A program made the translations under genes and the position numbers. Below are positions 33,019-42,172 of a stretch of 64,000 nt of DNA, in pieces. The notes under the pieces were generated by a model. That model worked only from the letters and a program-made list of their open reading frames with translations. It was not told the origin of the DNA and made no database searches. Origin of the DNA: Bin87 sp964347975 (GTDB lineage Bacteria > Chloroflexota > Dehalococcoidia > Lucifugimonadales > UBA3495); the NCBI GenBank assembly GCA_964347975.1, contig CAYGAY010000009.1:1-64000 (forward strand), read 5' to 3'. The stretch's first letter is position 1; each line of letters opens with the position of its first letter.

Positions 33019-34182
33019 CTATTCGGCATCGTCGTCAGGGGCGCTTTCCGGTTTCGGGTCTGCGTCGATGAGAACCGCAGTGGGCAAGGGGACTGCGGCG
33101 GCGTGCCATTCCTCCACGACGTAGCTAATAACCCGGTAGCCGGCGGCGGTGAAGGGCGCGGCGACCAAGATGCCCCAGAAGCCCAGGAACAGCCCGAATA
33201 TGGCCAGGGCCAGGACTATTGCCAGGGGGTGCAGACCCAGCGCCTGACCTTGCACCCGGGGCGCGATGAACGAGTTTTGAAGTACCTGCCACACCAGGTA
33301 AAGCGCCACCACAAAGGGGGTTTTCCCCAGGTCCGTCACCAGCATCACAACGACGGCTATGAGCAGCGAAAGGGTTGCCCCTACGATGGGGATCAATTCG
33401 GCGAAGGCGGCGATTATGGCCAGGATCGGGGCCGCCGACACGCCCATTGCCCAGAGGCCCAAGCCGATTACCACGCCGGTCATGGCGGCCAATAGCAGCT
33501 GCACGCGCAGGTAAAGGCCAATGGATTCGCCGGTCAACTGAGCGATCCGGGAGAAGTCATCACGCACCGGCCGGGGCAGCAGCCGACGCACGCCCCGGCC
33601 CAAGCCTTCCGGGTCGTACAGCAAGTAAAACAGGATGATGGGCAACGTGGCGAGGGAAACGACCAAGCCGACGCCGGTTTGCAGGATGCGCAATATCCGC
33701 AGCGCCGCCTCGTTGAGACCGCGAACCAACGCCTCGCGCAACTCTATCAGGCGGGGGTCAATCATCTCGCGGATGTCGGGCGGGACCCTACGCTCGTATT
33801 CGGCAATGGTTTCGTTGTAAATGGCCTGCACCTCCGCAACGAAATCCGGGGCGCGTTCCACCAGGGCAGAGGACTGGTCGATCACCCGCAGCACGCCCAG
33901 GGCCAGCACGACCACTACCGCAATCAACAGCAGCATAAGCACCAGCAGGACAGCCGCCATCCGGGTGGCCCGGGGCCATCGGCGGCCCAATGGCGTGCGT
34001 CGCTCCGCCAGGTTGGCCACGGGAGCCAGCAAATAGACGACAATCCCGCTCAGCAGGAAAGGCAGCAGCACCGCCAGCAGCTTCCAGATGACAACCAGCA
34101 CAAGCACGGCCAGGGCGAGCGCGGCCATCAACCGGAGCCGGCGTGCTGCGACAGGGGACAATTCGGGGCGGGAGAACTGCAC
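33019..34182 (-). CDS. AI-2E family transporter (PF01594-type permease)
   Basis: About 387 residues from a GTG at 34182; the open frame extends to 34431 but that part overlaps the divergent thioredoxin-like gene. Hydrophobic spans include LMAALALAVLVLVVIWKLLA, LLPFLLSGIVVYLLAP, AVLLVLMLLLIAVVVVLAL and the C-terminal LALAIFGLFLGFWGILVAAP. PFVVALYLVWQVLQNSFIAP and VQGQALGLHPLAIVLAL are conserved in this family. Members export small molecules or act in ion transport; autoinducer export is only one reported case. Start position uncertain. Confidence 0.85.
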   Translation of the reverse strand: MQFSRPELSPVAARRLRLMAALALAVLVLVVIWKLLAVLLPFLLSGIVVYLLAPVANLAERRTPLGRRWPRATRMAAVLLVLMLLLIAVVVVLALGVLRVIDQSSALVERAPDFVAEVQAIYNETIAEYERRVPPDIREMIDPRLIELREALVRGLNEAALRILRILQTGVGLVVSLATLPIILFYLLYDPEGLGRGVRRLLPRPVRDDFSRIAQLTGESIGLYLRVQLLLAAMTGVVIGLGLWAMGVSAAPILAIIAAFAELIPIVGATLSLLIAVVVMLVTDLGKTPFVVALYLVWQVLQNSFIAPRVQGQALGLHPLAIVLALAIFGLFLGFWGILVAAPFTAAGYRVISYVVEEWHAAAVPLPTAVLIDADPKPESAPDDDAE

Positions 34183-34270
34183 AGACTTGATCCTTGACAA
34201 CGCGATGCGGCGCTCCGATGATACCGTAGCCGGTGTGACTGAACAAGGCAAAAGCAACTGTGCTACTCTC

Positions 34271-34864
34271 ATGGGTATGAGCAAAGTGTTGAAAATGTTA
34301 TGGGGCTTCTCCCGGTTTGGAACACGCTTCGGGCCAGTTGCGTTGGTCTGGTCGGCAATTTTGCTGGGAGCCGCCTGCTCAGCGGAAACGTCACCCGATG
34401 CTGCAACTGCGCCGCCGGTCCCGGAAGGCATCTACGATTTCAACATATCGGCGTATCAGGGCGCTGACGATTTAGGCGGTGACAACGTGGCCCTTTCCGA
34501 CTTGCGCGGCCGGCCCGTGGTGTTGAATTTCTGGGCCGGCCTGTGTCCGCCGTGCCGCGCCGAGATGCCGGAATTCCAGCGCTTCGCCGATGACTACGCG
34601 GGCCGGGCGTTGGTCGTTGGCGTGGATTTGGGGCAGTTTTTCAGCCTGGGCAGCCAGGACGACGCCATCAAATTGCTCAACGAATTGGCGGTAACTTACC
34701 CGGCGGGCTATACCGACGACGGGAAGGTGGTGCGGGAACTCGGAGTGCTCGGCCTGCCCGCCACGTTTTTCATCTCCGCCGACGGCAGCCTGCATCGCAA
34801 ATGGCAGGGTGTGCTGAATGGAGAAAAGCTGGCCGAAATCACTGACGAAATGCTTGCCCGGTAA
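34271..34864 (+). CDS. TlpA-like thioredoxin-fold lipoprotein
   Basis: 197 residues (ATG 34271, alternative 34277). A signal segment, FGPVALVWSAILLGAACSAE, ends in LGAAC, a probable lipobox with the Cys as lipid anchor. The redox core is GRPVVLNFWAGLCPPCRAEM, with CPPC near residue 91, and GLPATFFISADGSLHRKWQG carries the cis-Pro. It would reduce or oxidise exported thiols, as in cytochrome c maturation. It diverges from the AI-2E gene and is followed 26 bases later by a flavin monooxygenase. Confidence 0.87.
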   Translation: MGMSKVLKMLWGFSRFGTRFGPVALVWSAILLGAACSAETSPDAATAPPVPEGIYDFNISAYQGADDLGGDNVALSDLRGRPVVLNFWAGLCPPCRAEMPEFQRFADDYAGRALVVGVDLGQFFSLGSQDDAIKLLNELAVTYPAGYTDDGKVVRELGVLGLPATFFISADGSLHRKWQGVLNGEKLAEITDEMLAR

Positions 34865-34890
34865 TCCAGGAAGGGAGACCGACGAACGAC

Positions 34891-35844
34891 ATGGCTAACG
34901 AAACGATGACTTTCGGGTGCAACCTGAGCGTTGACAACTATTGGGATATTGGGGAGTTCGCCCGCCGGGCCGAAGATCTGGGTTTCGACCGGGTGGCCGT
35001 GGGCGAGCACGTCATGGACGGCAACCCGCCCCGGCCTACGATGATGGGCATACCGGCAATGGCGGCGGCGGCCGGCGCAACCACCCGGTTGCGCGTCCTC
35101 ACCGGCATCGTCATCGCGCCCTTGTACCACCCGGTCATGTTGGCCAAGCTGGTGTCCACTGTGGATCAAATCTCCGGGGGACGGCTGGACTTCGGCATCG
35201 GCATCAGCGGGCAGCGCGATACCCGGGCCGAGTTCGACGCGCTGGAGGTCCCGGTCAACACCCGGGGCCGGCGTACCGACGAGATGCTGCGGGTGATGAA
35301 ACAACTATGGACCGAGGATCACGTAACCCATAGCGGACGGTTTTTCAACTTTGAAGACGTGACGCTGCTGCCCAAGACGCGCCAACAACCCTATCCTCCC
35401 ATCTGGGTCGCCGGGCGCAGCGACGCGGCAATCCGCCGGGCTGCTATCGCCGGCGACGGGTGGTATCCCTATCTGTTCACCGTCAATCGCCTCCGGCGCT
35501 CCAACGCCAGCGTGCGCGAGATGGCTGAACATTCGGGCCGCGACCTGAGCGGTTTCCATTGGGGCCTCAACCAGCCTACCGCCATCGACGATGATCCCGA
35601 CAAAGCGCTGGAAACCGCCGTCGCCCACGTTGGCCGGCGTTACGTCACGCCGGAACGCAGCGCCGACGACATCGCCCGGGCGTTGTGCATAACCGGGAAC
35701 GCCGAGGACTGCGTCGGGGCAATCCAGGAACGCATCGACGCCGGCGTGCAGGATTTTGTGTTCGGCTTCCTGGCCGGAGAACCCGACGATTACTTTCGCC
35801 AGATGGAGTTGTTCTCCAACCGGGTGCTGACCCATTTCAAGTAA
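34891..35844 (+). CDS. LLM-class F420/flavin-dependent oxidoreductase
   Basis: 317 residues with a GGGAG-type site before the ATG. Blocks: FGCNLSVDNYWDIGEFARRA, EDLGFDRVAVGEHVMDGNPP, TGIVIAPLYHPVMLAKLVST, DQISGGRLDFGIGISGQRDT, and PYPPIWVAGRSDAAIRRAA. It is shorter than the other three members and closer to the F420-type (TIGR03619-like) subgroup. Cofactor FMN or F420 and substrate are not determined. It may be co-transcribed with the TlpA-like gene. Confidence 0.92.
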   Translation: MANETMTFGCNLSVDNYWDIGEFARRAEDLGFDRVAVGEHVMDGNPPRPTMMGIPAMAAAAGATTRLRVLTGIVIAPLYHPVMLAKLVSTVDQISGGRLDFGIGISGQRDTRAEFDALEVPVNTRGRRTDEMLRVMKQLWTEDHVTHSGRFFNFEDVTLLPKTRQQPYPPIWVAGRSDAAIRRAAIAGDGWYPYLFTVNRLRRSNASVREMAEHSGRDLSGFHWGLNQPTAIDDDPDKALETAVAHVGRRYVTPERSADDIARALCITGNAEDCVGAIQERIDAGVQDFVFGFLAGEPDDYFRQMELFSNRVLTHFK

Positions 35845-35876
35845 AGTTTCATTCTTCACCCTCAGCTGGGGCTATA

Positions 35877-36398
35877 ATGCGGTCAGGAATGAAAACATTA
35901 ACCCTTGCTTTATGGGCGCCATTGCTTTCCGGTATGCTGGTGGGAGCGAGCACCTGGCTGGTCTGGCGTTACACCGCCCTGCCCTGCACGCCGGAAAACG
36001 CGGTCGAGCTGATGTGCCGGCCCGGGCCGCTGGCCCGTTATCTGTCCACTACGGTCTTACATCATTGCATCATCCACTCCAGCATCGCTATCACCATTAC
36101 CGGAGGTTCCGACCTGATGTTGTTTTTACGTGAGCGACAACGCAACAATGAGGAACGACGGCGCAACGACCAGATGATGGAATTAATGAAAAACACCTTG
36201 GAACGGGCTGCTGAAGAACGCCGGCAATCGGAAGAGCGGGCCGCTGAAGAACGCCGGCAATCGGAGGAGCGGGTCGCCGAAGAACGCCAGCGGGTCGCGG
36301 AAGAGCGCCAGCAGGCTGCGGCGGAACGGCAGGCATTTCTTGATGCGCTGACCCGGTTAACGGAGGCTATCAGCCAAAATGGACGTGACCGAGAATAG
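35877..36398 (+). CDS. Membrane-anchored coiled-coil protein with tandem repeats
   Basis: 173 residues from ATG 35877 (alternative 35889; a TATAAT spans 35873-35878, so a short or leaderless transcript starting at 35889 is possible). It has hydrophobic spans near residues 10-30 and 60-80, and then a long charged coiled coil. The coil contains two near-identical 12-residue units, ERAAEERRQSEE, followed by diverging copies (EERQRVAEERQQAAAERQ). The DNA shows the same 36-base tandem repeat at about 36200-36275. No known family; may be a scaffold or sensor-like structural protein. Confidence 0.65.
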   Translation: MRSGMKTLTLALWAPLLSGMLVGASTWLVWRYTALPCTPENAVELMCRPGPLARYLSTTVLHHCIIHSSIAITITGGSDLMLFLRERQRNNEERRRNDQMMELMKNTLERAAEERRQSEERAAEERRQSEERVAEERQRVAEERQQAAAERQAFLDALTRLTEAISQNGRDRE

Positions 36399-36433
36399 CG
36401 CCAGCCGGTACAGGATATTGCATCGAGGTGTGT

Positions 36434-37444
36434 ATGAAATTCGGCATCTACAGTTCAATCGCCGACCGGCCGGCGGGAGAAGATCTGGCCCTGCGGGTTG
36501 ATGAGGTGGTTGCCGAGGCCAAGCTGGCTGAGTCGGCAGGTTTCGATTCCTGCTTTTTCGGGGAGCACCACCAGGACCGAGACGGCTTCCTGCCGTCTCC
36601 GCTTATAGTGGCCACAGCGGTGGCCGCGCAGACTACCACATTGAACCTGGGTACTTCGGTGATACTGTTGCCGCTGCATCACCCCGTTCATCTTGCCGAG
36701 GATGTCATTACGCTGGATATAGTGTCGCGGGGCCGTTTCATACTGGGCGTGGGGTTAGGCTACCAGCCGGTGGATTTTCGCACCTTTGACATCCCGATTC
36801 AGCAACGGGTGAGCAGGTTTGAGGAAGAGATTGAAATTATCCGCCAGTGCTGGAGCGGCGAGCAATTTTCCTTCTCCGGCGAACACTTCAACCTGGACGA
36901 CATTACCATCCGTCCCAAACCTTACTCCGATCCTGCTCCGCCGCTGTGGATTGGCGCCAGCCGGGCGCCCGGAGCGCGCCGGGCCGGGCGCATCGCCGAC
37001 GGCTTTGTGGCCGGCCCCAGCACCGACCTGGAAAGCACCATAGCGTTGACCACGGCTTACCAACAGGCGGCGGAGGCCGCCGGGAAGGCGCCGGTGACTT
37101 GCCTGATGCGCGACGCCTGGGTCGCCCCGACTCGTGCCGAAGCCGAGCGCGTGTACGGGCCAGAGGTTATCGACGCCTACAAGTATTACTGGCGCAACGG
37201 CCTCAATGAGTTCCGTCGCTATACCGAGGAATCTCAGATCAACATTGACAACCTCGGACCTGATCGTCTCATCCTTGGCGAGCCGCAACGGGTGGTTGAC
37301 GAGTTTCAGCGCTGGAAAGAGGCTACTGGCGCGGATTACTTTTTGCTCCGATTGCGCCACGCCCATTCCGGAGGGCCACCCCACGAGCGCATCATGGAGG
37401 CCATTCAGCTGTTCGGCGAGGAGGTGATTCCGCACTGCCGGTAA
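36434..37444 (+). CDS. LLM-class flavin-dependent oxidoreductase
   Basis: 336 residues from ATG 36434 with GAGG upstream. Luciferase-like features: MKFGIYSSIADRPAGEDLAL, SAGFDSCFFGEHHQDRDGFL, GTSVILLPLHHPVHLAEDVI and GRFILGVGLGYQPVDFRTFD. It is closely similar in plan to the 392-residue member at 12531. FMNH2-dependent oxygenation is expected; substrate unknown. It is followed by a small membrane/coiled-coil gene remnant and a CMD protein gene on the same strand. Confidence 0.93.
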   Translation: MKFGIYSSIADRPAGEDLALRVDEVVAEAKLAESAGFDSCFFGEHHQDRDGFLPSPLIVATAVAAQTTTLNLGTSVILLPLHHPVHLAEDVITLDIVSRGRFILGVGLGYQPVDFRTFDIPIQQRVSRFEEEIEIIRQCWSGEQFSFSGEHFNLDDITIRPKPYSDPAPPLWIGASRAPGARRAGRIADGFVAGPSTDLESTIALTTAYQQAAEAAGKAPVTCLMRDAWVAPTRAEAERVYGPEVIDAYKYYWRNGLNEFRRYTEESQINIDNLGPDRLILGEPQRVVDEFQRWKEATGADYFLLRLRHAHSGGPPHERIMEAIQLFGEEVIPHCR

Positions 37445-37488
37445 TCCCAGCAGACCCAGACACGCGAAAGGGGGCAAGGAGCTTCCCA

Positions 37489-37804
37489 ATGATTACAAAC
37501 GCCGAACTGATTGCGATTATTGCTCTCGCAGTTACGGCATTCGTAAGCGCTGTCGGAGCAAGCCTTCGCGCTGGGAGGACTTCCCCGGCGCAGTGAGTTC
37601 AAGGATGCCAACGACAAAAATGATGCCTCCCACAAAGAGCTTTCCGACAGAATCGAGCAATCTCAGGCAAACCAGCTGACCGAAATCAGGCGCAGCCACC
37701 AACAACTGCTGCGGGCCTTGATAAACCACCGTCACCTGGAGGTCGCCGGCGAGCCGATATTTACAGAACCCCCCGACACTGAACTGGTCGCTGCCGACGA
37801 TTAA
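37489..37804 (+). pseudogene. Frameshifted small TM/coiled-coil protein
   Basis: ATG 37489 opens MITNAELIAIIALAVTAFVS, one membrane span, and stops after 35 codons. In another frame, from about 37570, the text LGGLPRRSEFKDANDKNDAS, HKELSDRIEQSQANQLTEIR and HQQLLRALINHRHLEVAGEP runs to TAA at 37802-37804. One indel would restore a protein of about 105 residues with the layout of the intact gene at 43751. GGGG-rich site upstream (37470s). Confidence 0.55.
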
Positions 37805-37847
37805 GCAACACTGTATCCATATCCATCCCAATACAGGAGAACACACC

Positions 37848-38408
37848 ATGCCCCGGTTTCCCGCCGCCAACCGAGATTCAGTCCCCCAGGAACAGGTGTC
37901 CGCCTTCGATGCCATAGTGTCCGCCCGAAACAACGTGGTGCCTGAGCAGGGGCCAATCGCCGTTCAGCTGCACGTGCCGGAGATTGCCCAGCGCGGCGAG
38001 GCGCTGCGCGCGTACCTGCGCGCCGACGGTTCTACCCTGCCCGACAACGTGGCGGAACTCGCCATGCTGACCACCGCCCGCGAGCTGGATTGCCAGTTTA
38101 TCTGGCACGCTCACGCCGCCGCCGGACGCCGCGCCGGCCTGAGCGATGCTTTGGTGGACAGCCTGCGCGATAAACAGGACCTGCCCGCATTGTCGTCCGC
38201 TGAAGCGGCGGTGATCAATTATGGGCGCGAGTTCTTCCGCACGCGCCGCGTGTCGCAAGCGACCTTTGACGCCGCGCGTGCCGAGTTTAGCGACCGCGGG
38301 CTGGTGGAGTTGACCAACCTGATGGGTTACTACTCGGCGCTGGCGTTCAACATCAACGCCTTCGAGCAGCTGCCACCGCCATCGGACGAGCCGTTCCTGC
38401 CGGTCTAA
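37848..38408 (+). CDS. Carboxymuconolactone decarboxylase (CMD) family protein
   Basis: 186 residues; ATG 37848 with GGAGAA upstream. It parallels the paralogue at 27250: MPRFPAANRDSVPQEQ (compare MARLPAASRDTVPAGQ), NVAELAMLTTARELDCQFIW, HAHAAAGRRAGLSDALVDSL. The Cys and His in DCQFIWHAHA are conserved and a second redox Cys is absent. It is convergent with the LigB genes. Likely acts on a ring-cleavage product, with no specific substrate inferable. Confidence 0.88.
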   Translation: MPRFPAANRDSVPQEQVSAFDAIVSARNNVVPEQGPIAVQLHVPEIAQRGEALRAYLRADGSTLPDNVAELAMLTTARELDCQFIWHAHAAAGRRAGLSDALVDSLRDKQDLPALSSAEAAVINYGREFFRTRRVSQATFDAARAEFSDRGLVELTNLMGYYSALAFNINAFEQLPPPSDEPFLPV

Positions 38409-38490
38409 ATCGCGGCGAGCTTCCTGAAATACCGGGTGGGCGGGCGCTTGGAGGCGTCCGCCCTCGTCCGTGTGCAGCCGTGACTGACGG

Positions 38491-39537
38491 TTACTTGAAA
38501 ACCGCCAAACACTTTGTGGAGTTGAAGATGTACGTTTCGTACCAGTCCACGATGTCGGCCTTGTAATCCAGTTCGTCCACGGCGCCGACGAGGCAGGCCC
38601 AGTTGAGCAGTTCCTGCTGACCGGCGTCTTCGATTTGCTCGGTGGAGATCCGCGCCCAAGCCTGGTAGTCGCCGGATTTCATCTCCTCGAACCGGGCACG
38701 GTCCGATTCGATGTCAGGGTACAGCCACCAGTGCTTCTCGGTCAGAAAAGCGTGGGACCAGGACGACGAGGCGATCAGAGCTACGCGCCAGGGAGAGTCC
38801 TTGAGGGTCTGCGCGGCGGCGGCTCCCACCTGCATGCACCGCTTGGGGGAGGGGCCGGGCGGATCCGGATCCGGCGAGCGCTCGACGCTGCCGCCCCGGT
38901 TGCGGATCACGCGGCTGCCGTAGCAGTTGACCAGCATGGGGACGACGGGATAGTCAAAACCCTTGCGGTCGTAGTCCAGGTAGAGGATGGTATTGAGGAT
39001 GGCGTGGCCCAGGCCCGGCTCGTGGAGAGGCCGGTAGGCGTAGGCCATGTCGACGCCGCGGTCGATCATTCCTGAAACCAGGGCGCGGGCGGCCTCCTGG
39101 TGGCCCTGGTATCTGAATGTGGTGCCGGGCGGTTCGTTCCAAACGTTGCGCCGGCCGGCGTGGCCCGCTTCTCCGAAGGGTTTGCACTCGAATTCGTCAT
39201 AGGCCAGTACGCAGAAAGGCGGGATGATGTCCTCGCGGAAGTTTTCGTACTGGTCATCGCCCCAGATGACCACGAAGTCGGGGTTGAAGGCGTCCAGTTC
39301 GTTGCGCAACTTGCGGAAACCGGCGACCATGCGCTCGCGGAGGCGAACGGCGGAGGCCAATCCCTCATCTTCTCCATACTCGATCCGCATGGGTTCCGGC
39401 CAGTTGGAGGGGTTTTTCATCTCCGCCGGCACCTTGTCGTTGGTGCGCAGGGTGCGCTTCAGTGACGATTCCCCATCCTCGTCGGGGCGGATCAGGGAAG
39501 GCGAGTGGGTGAGACCCAAGCCCAGCAGCTCTGCCAT
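38491..39537 (-). CDS. LigB-type extradiol ring-cleavage dioxygenase, copy 2
   Basis: 348 residues. The N-terminal GLTHSPSL and the FNPDFVVIWGDDQYENFRED block fit class III (LigB) extradiol dioxygenases, with SSSWSHAFL supplying a conserved His near residue 245. Non-haem Fe(II) cleavage of a catecholic or related ring is expected. It lies 108 bases downstream of a close paralogue on the same strand, arising by tandem duplication. The LysR gene is divergent from the pair. Confidence 0.85.
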   Translation of the reverse strand: MAELLGLGLTHSPSLIRPDEDGESSLKRTLRTNDKVPAEMKNPSNWPEPMRIEYGEDEGLASAVRLRERMVAGFRKLRNELDAFNPDFVVIWGDDQYENFREDIIPPFCVLAYDEFECKPFGEAGHAGRRNVWNEPPGTTFRYQGHQEAARALVSGMIDRGVDMAYAYRPLHEPGLGHAILNTILYLDYDRKGFDYPVVPMLVNCYGSRVIRNRGGSVERSPDPDPPGPSPKRCMQVGAAAAQTLKDSPWRVALIASSSWSHAFLTEKHWWLYPDIESDRARFEEMKSGDYQAWARISTEQIEDAGQQELLNWACLVGAVDELDYKADIVDWYETYIFNSTKCLAVFK

Positions 39538-39645
39538 GATTTTAGCTCCTTAAAACAACAGCCGCGTCATTCCGGGGAAAGTCGAAATCCGGGGGCAGGG
39601 GCGGGTTTTAAACCCGTCGCTACGAAGGAACCACAAGGGTTGCTC

Positions 39646-40680
39646 CTACTTGAAAATGGCCAAGCACTTGTTGGAGTTGAACACGTAGGTTTCCACGTAG
39701 TCCAGAATCTCCGGCTTGTAGTCCAGCGTGTTCATGGCTCCGGCGAGGCACATCCAGTTGAGAAGCTCCTGCTGACCGGCGTCCTCAACCTGGGCGGTTG
39801 AGATGCGGCTCCAGGCCTGATAGTCGCCGGCCTTGAGTTCCTCGAAGCGCGCCCGGTCGGATTCTATATCAGGCCACAACCAGTTGTTCTTCTCGACCAG
39901 GAAGGCGTGGGACCAGGACGACGAGGCGATGAGGGCGACTCGCCAGGGCGATTCCTGAAGGGCCTGGGCCGCCGCCGCGCCCACTTCCAGGCACCGCTTG
40001 GGCGAGGGGCCGGGCGGGTCCGGGTCGGGCAGGTACTCAACGGCGCCGCCCCGGTTGCGAATAACGCGGCTGCCGTAGCAGTTGACCAGGAAAGGAACCA
40101 CCGGATAGTCGAACCCCTTGCGGTCATAGTCCAGGTAGAGCAGGGTGTTCAGGATGGCGTGGCCCAGTCCCGGCTCGTGCAGGGGCTGATAAGCGTAGGC
40201 CATGTCCACGCCCCGGTCAATCATGCCCGACACCAGCGCGCGGGCGCCTTCTTTATGCCCCTGGTACCGGAAGGTGGTATCTTCAGGTTCGTTCCAGAAG
40301 TTTCGCGGCCGGTGAGCGAAGGGCTGCGCCTCAAAGTCATCGTAGGCCAGCACGCAGAATGGCGGGATGATGTCCTCACGGAAGTTCTCGTACTGGTCGT
40401 CACCCCAGATGACCACGAAATCAGGATTGAAGGCGTCCAGTTCCTCCCGGATGCGGCGGAAGCCGGCAACCAGACGGGCGCGATGTTCCAGCGACGAGGC
40501 ATAACCTTCGTCTTCGCCATACTCCACCCGCATCGGCTCCGGCCAACTGGTGGGGTTTTTCAGCTCTTCCGGTATGCGCTTATTTCCCTGGAGGGTCCTC
40601 TTGAGCGGGATTGCCTTATCCGCATCGGGAGAAATCAATGGTGGGTAGTGGGTGAGGCCAAGGCCCAGGATTTCTGCCAT
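39646..40680 (-). CDS. LigB-type extradiol ring-cleavage dioxygenase, copy 1
   Basis: 344 residues; the start at 40680 is chosen to match the paralogue (MAEILGLGLTHYPPL versus MAELLGLGLTHSPSL). It keeps NPDFVVIWGDDQYENFREDI, the YDRKGFDYPVVPFLVNCYGS block and SSSWSHAFL. Sequence is similar throughout to the downstream copy. The two may form an alpha/beta-like pair or act on different rings. A divergent LysR regulator lies across a 379-base intergenic region that contains a MITE-like element. Confidence 0.86.
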   Translation of the reverse strand: MAEILGLGLTHYPPLISPDADKAIPLKRTLQGNKRIPEELKNPTSWPEPMRVEYGEDEGYASSLEHRARLVAGFRRIREELDAFNPDFVVIWGDDQYENFREDIIPPFCVLAYDDFEAQPFAHRPRNFWNEPEDTTFRYQGHKEGARALVSGMIDRGVDMAYAYQPLHEPGLGHAILNTLLYLDYDRKGFDYPVVPFLVNCYGSRVIRNRGGAVEYLPDPDPPGPSPKRCLEVGAAAAQALQESPWRVALIASSSWSHAFLVEKNNWLWPDIESDRARFEELKAGDYQAWSRISTAQVEDAGQQELLNWMCLAGAMNTLDYKPEILDYVETYVFNSNKCLAIFK

Positions 40681-40779
40681 TTCGTCACCGTCCGTAATGA
40701 TCTGGGAGCAAGCGAATTTAATGGCGCCATTTTGCGTTTCACGCCGGAATGTGTCAACCGCCAAGGCAGTCTCATCAGG

Positions 40780-40958
40780 CTTGCGCGTGCCCACTTTAAC
40801 CGGTCATTCCACGCTCTCCGCAGGCGGACGATGGAATCTCGTTCCGGCGGCGGCCGCCGCCTGTTGAGAGACTTGCCGGAGCGGCCGTTGCTGCACCGAC
40901 GAGATTGCCACCCCCGTATCAAGTACGGGGTCGCAATGACAAAGTGGGTACGCATGAG
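40780..40958. repeat. MITE-like element, copy B
   Basis: The right end, reverse complemented, reads CTCATGCGTACCCACTTT and the left end (40780-40797) matches it at 13-14 of 18. The interior is strongly similar to copy C at 52258: both contain ACCGGTCATTCCACG, GATGGAATCTCGTTCCGGCG and CCCGTATCAAGTACGGGG, and end CGCAATGACAAAGTGGGT. It lies between the LigB and LysR start codons. Confidence 0.75.
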
Positions 40959-40970
40959 GCCAGCATAAGG

Positions 40971-40998
40971 TTTGCATTATCCGCATTTTGGATATAAT
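40971..40998 (+). promoter_or_regulatory. Putative promoter of LysR gene
   Basis: TTTGCA (40971-40976), a 16-base spacer and TATAAT (40993-40998), 62 bases before the LysR ATG and immediately beyond the MITE-like element. Confidence 0.5.
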
Positions 40999-41059
40999 AT
41001 ATTGGCACATTTGCGAGGTTCGTAGTCTGATCAGCTCCCCATGTGAAGGTGAAGTCTCA

Positions 41060-42019
41060 ATGGAACTGCGAGAAATTATCAGCTTCTACCATGTCGCCCG
41101 ATTACGGAGCGTATCCAAAGCGGCGCGCAAGCTGGAATTGGGGCAGCCCACCGTTACTACCCACCTGAGAAAACTGGAAGGCGAGTTCGGCATCACGCTG
41201 TTCGACCGGATCAAACGGCCAATACAGTTGACCTCCGAGGGATCGCTGTTCTACGAGTTGGTGACCCCTATCGTGGAGTCCATCGACACGCTGAAAACCC
41301 AGATGGACTACTCCGAGGGGCGCGGTTCCTTCGTGGTGGGCGCTTATCCCGACATCGTTTCCTACCACCTGCCGCGGCCCATCCGCCAGTTCCGCGCTCG
41401 CTATCCGGACGTGCGGATGCGGCTAGTGGCACGTTCATATGCCAACCTGATCCAGCTGGTGAAGTCGGGCGAGGTGGACCTGGCCTTGTGTTCAGCGCCG
41501 CCCACCGACGACCCTTCGCTGGAATTCTCCGAGCTGTTTGACTACAACGTGGTGCTGATTTCCGAACCCAGCCACGAGTTGCTCCAGCGAGATCCTGTTT
41601 CCATTGAGGACATGGCCAGGTTCCCCCTGATTCTGAACAGTCCCGAGAGCCTGAGCCGCCGGCGCGTGGAGCAGAAGCTGCGAGAGAGCAGCGTCGGCTA
41701 CGACGTGGTGCTGGAGATGGACAACACCGAGATGATCAAGCGCTACGTGGCCATCGGCATGGGCATCGCCATCGTCAGCGATTTCACCCTGCACCCCGAG
41801 GACCACGACCGCCTGGCGGTGGTGCGCCTCGACCACATCTTCCCGTCGGCCAACATCGGCGTCTGCACCCTGCGGGGCAAGTTCCACGGACGCGGGGTCC
41901 GCAACTTCATCAACACCCTGGAAGAAAGCCTGTCAGGTTTCCACGCCGACCTGTGGGACTGGGACGTTGACCACGGCGGAGAACCGGCGACGCGGGCCAT
42001 CGCCAGCGGCACACAGTGA
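41060..42019 (+). CDS. LysR-family transcriptional regulator
   Basis: 319 residues from ATG 41060. The winged helix-turn-helix is at residues 1-60 (SVSKAARKLELGQPTVTTHL, RKLEGEFGITLFDR). A periplasmic-binding-protein-like effector domain follows (SFVVGAYPDIVSYHLPRPIR; GEVDLALCSAPPTDDP; RYVAIGMGIAIVSDF), close in style to CysB/Cbl members. It is divergent from the two LigB genes and is their likely regulator; the effector would be a substrate or sulfur/aromatic metabolite. Same-strand neighbours downstream are absent; a hairpin follows. Confidence 0.92.
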   Translation: MELREIISFYHVARLRSVSKAARKLELGQPTVTTHLRKLEGEFGITLFDRIKRPIQLTSEGSLFYELVTPIVESIDTLKTQMDYSEGRGSFVVGAYPDIVSYHLPRPIRQFRARYPDVRMRLVARSYANLIQLVKSGEVDLALCSAPPTDDPSLEFSELFDYNVVLISEPSHELLQRDPVSIEDMARFPLILNSPESLSRRRVEQKLRESSVGYDVVLEMDNTEMIKRYVAIGMGIAIVSDFTLHPEDHDRLAVVRLDHIFPSANIGVCTLRGKFHGRGVRNFINTLEESLSGFHADLWDWDVDHGGEPATRAIASGTQ

Positions 42020-42068
42020 CCGCGTCGCAGCAAGGGGATTAGCGCCCCGTTGTTTGGAAAGGCTGGAA

Positions 42069-42104
42069 GCCGCCTTCGTCAGCCATACCCACGACGAAGG
42101 CGGC
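42069..42104. terminator. 12-bp stem hairpin between convergent LysR and RDD genes
   Basis: GCCGCCTTCGTC / GACGAAGGCGGC with a 12-base loop. No T-run follows on the plus strand, so it may serve as a bidirectional attenuating hairpin. Confidence 0.5.
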
Positions 42105-42172
42105 AGTGTGGCGCTACCCCTGTCGAAGGGCTAATGGCAGAGCCGTAGCCCGGCAACCTGACTACTGGTCGG

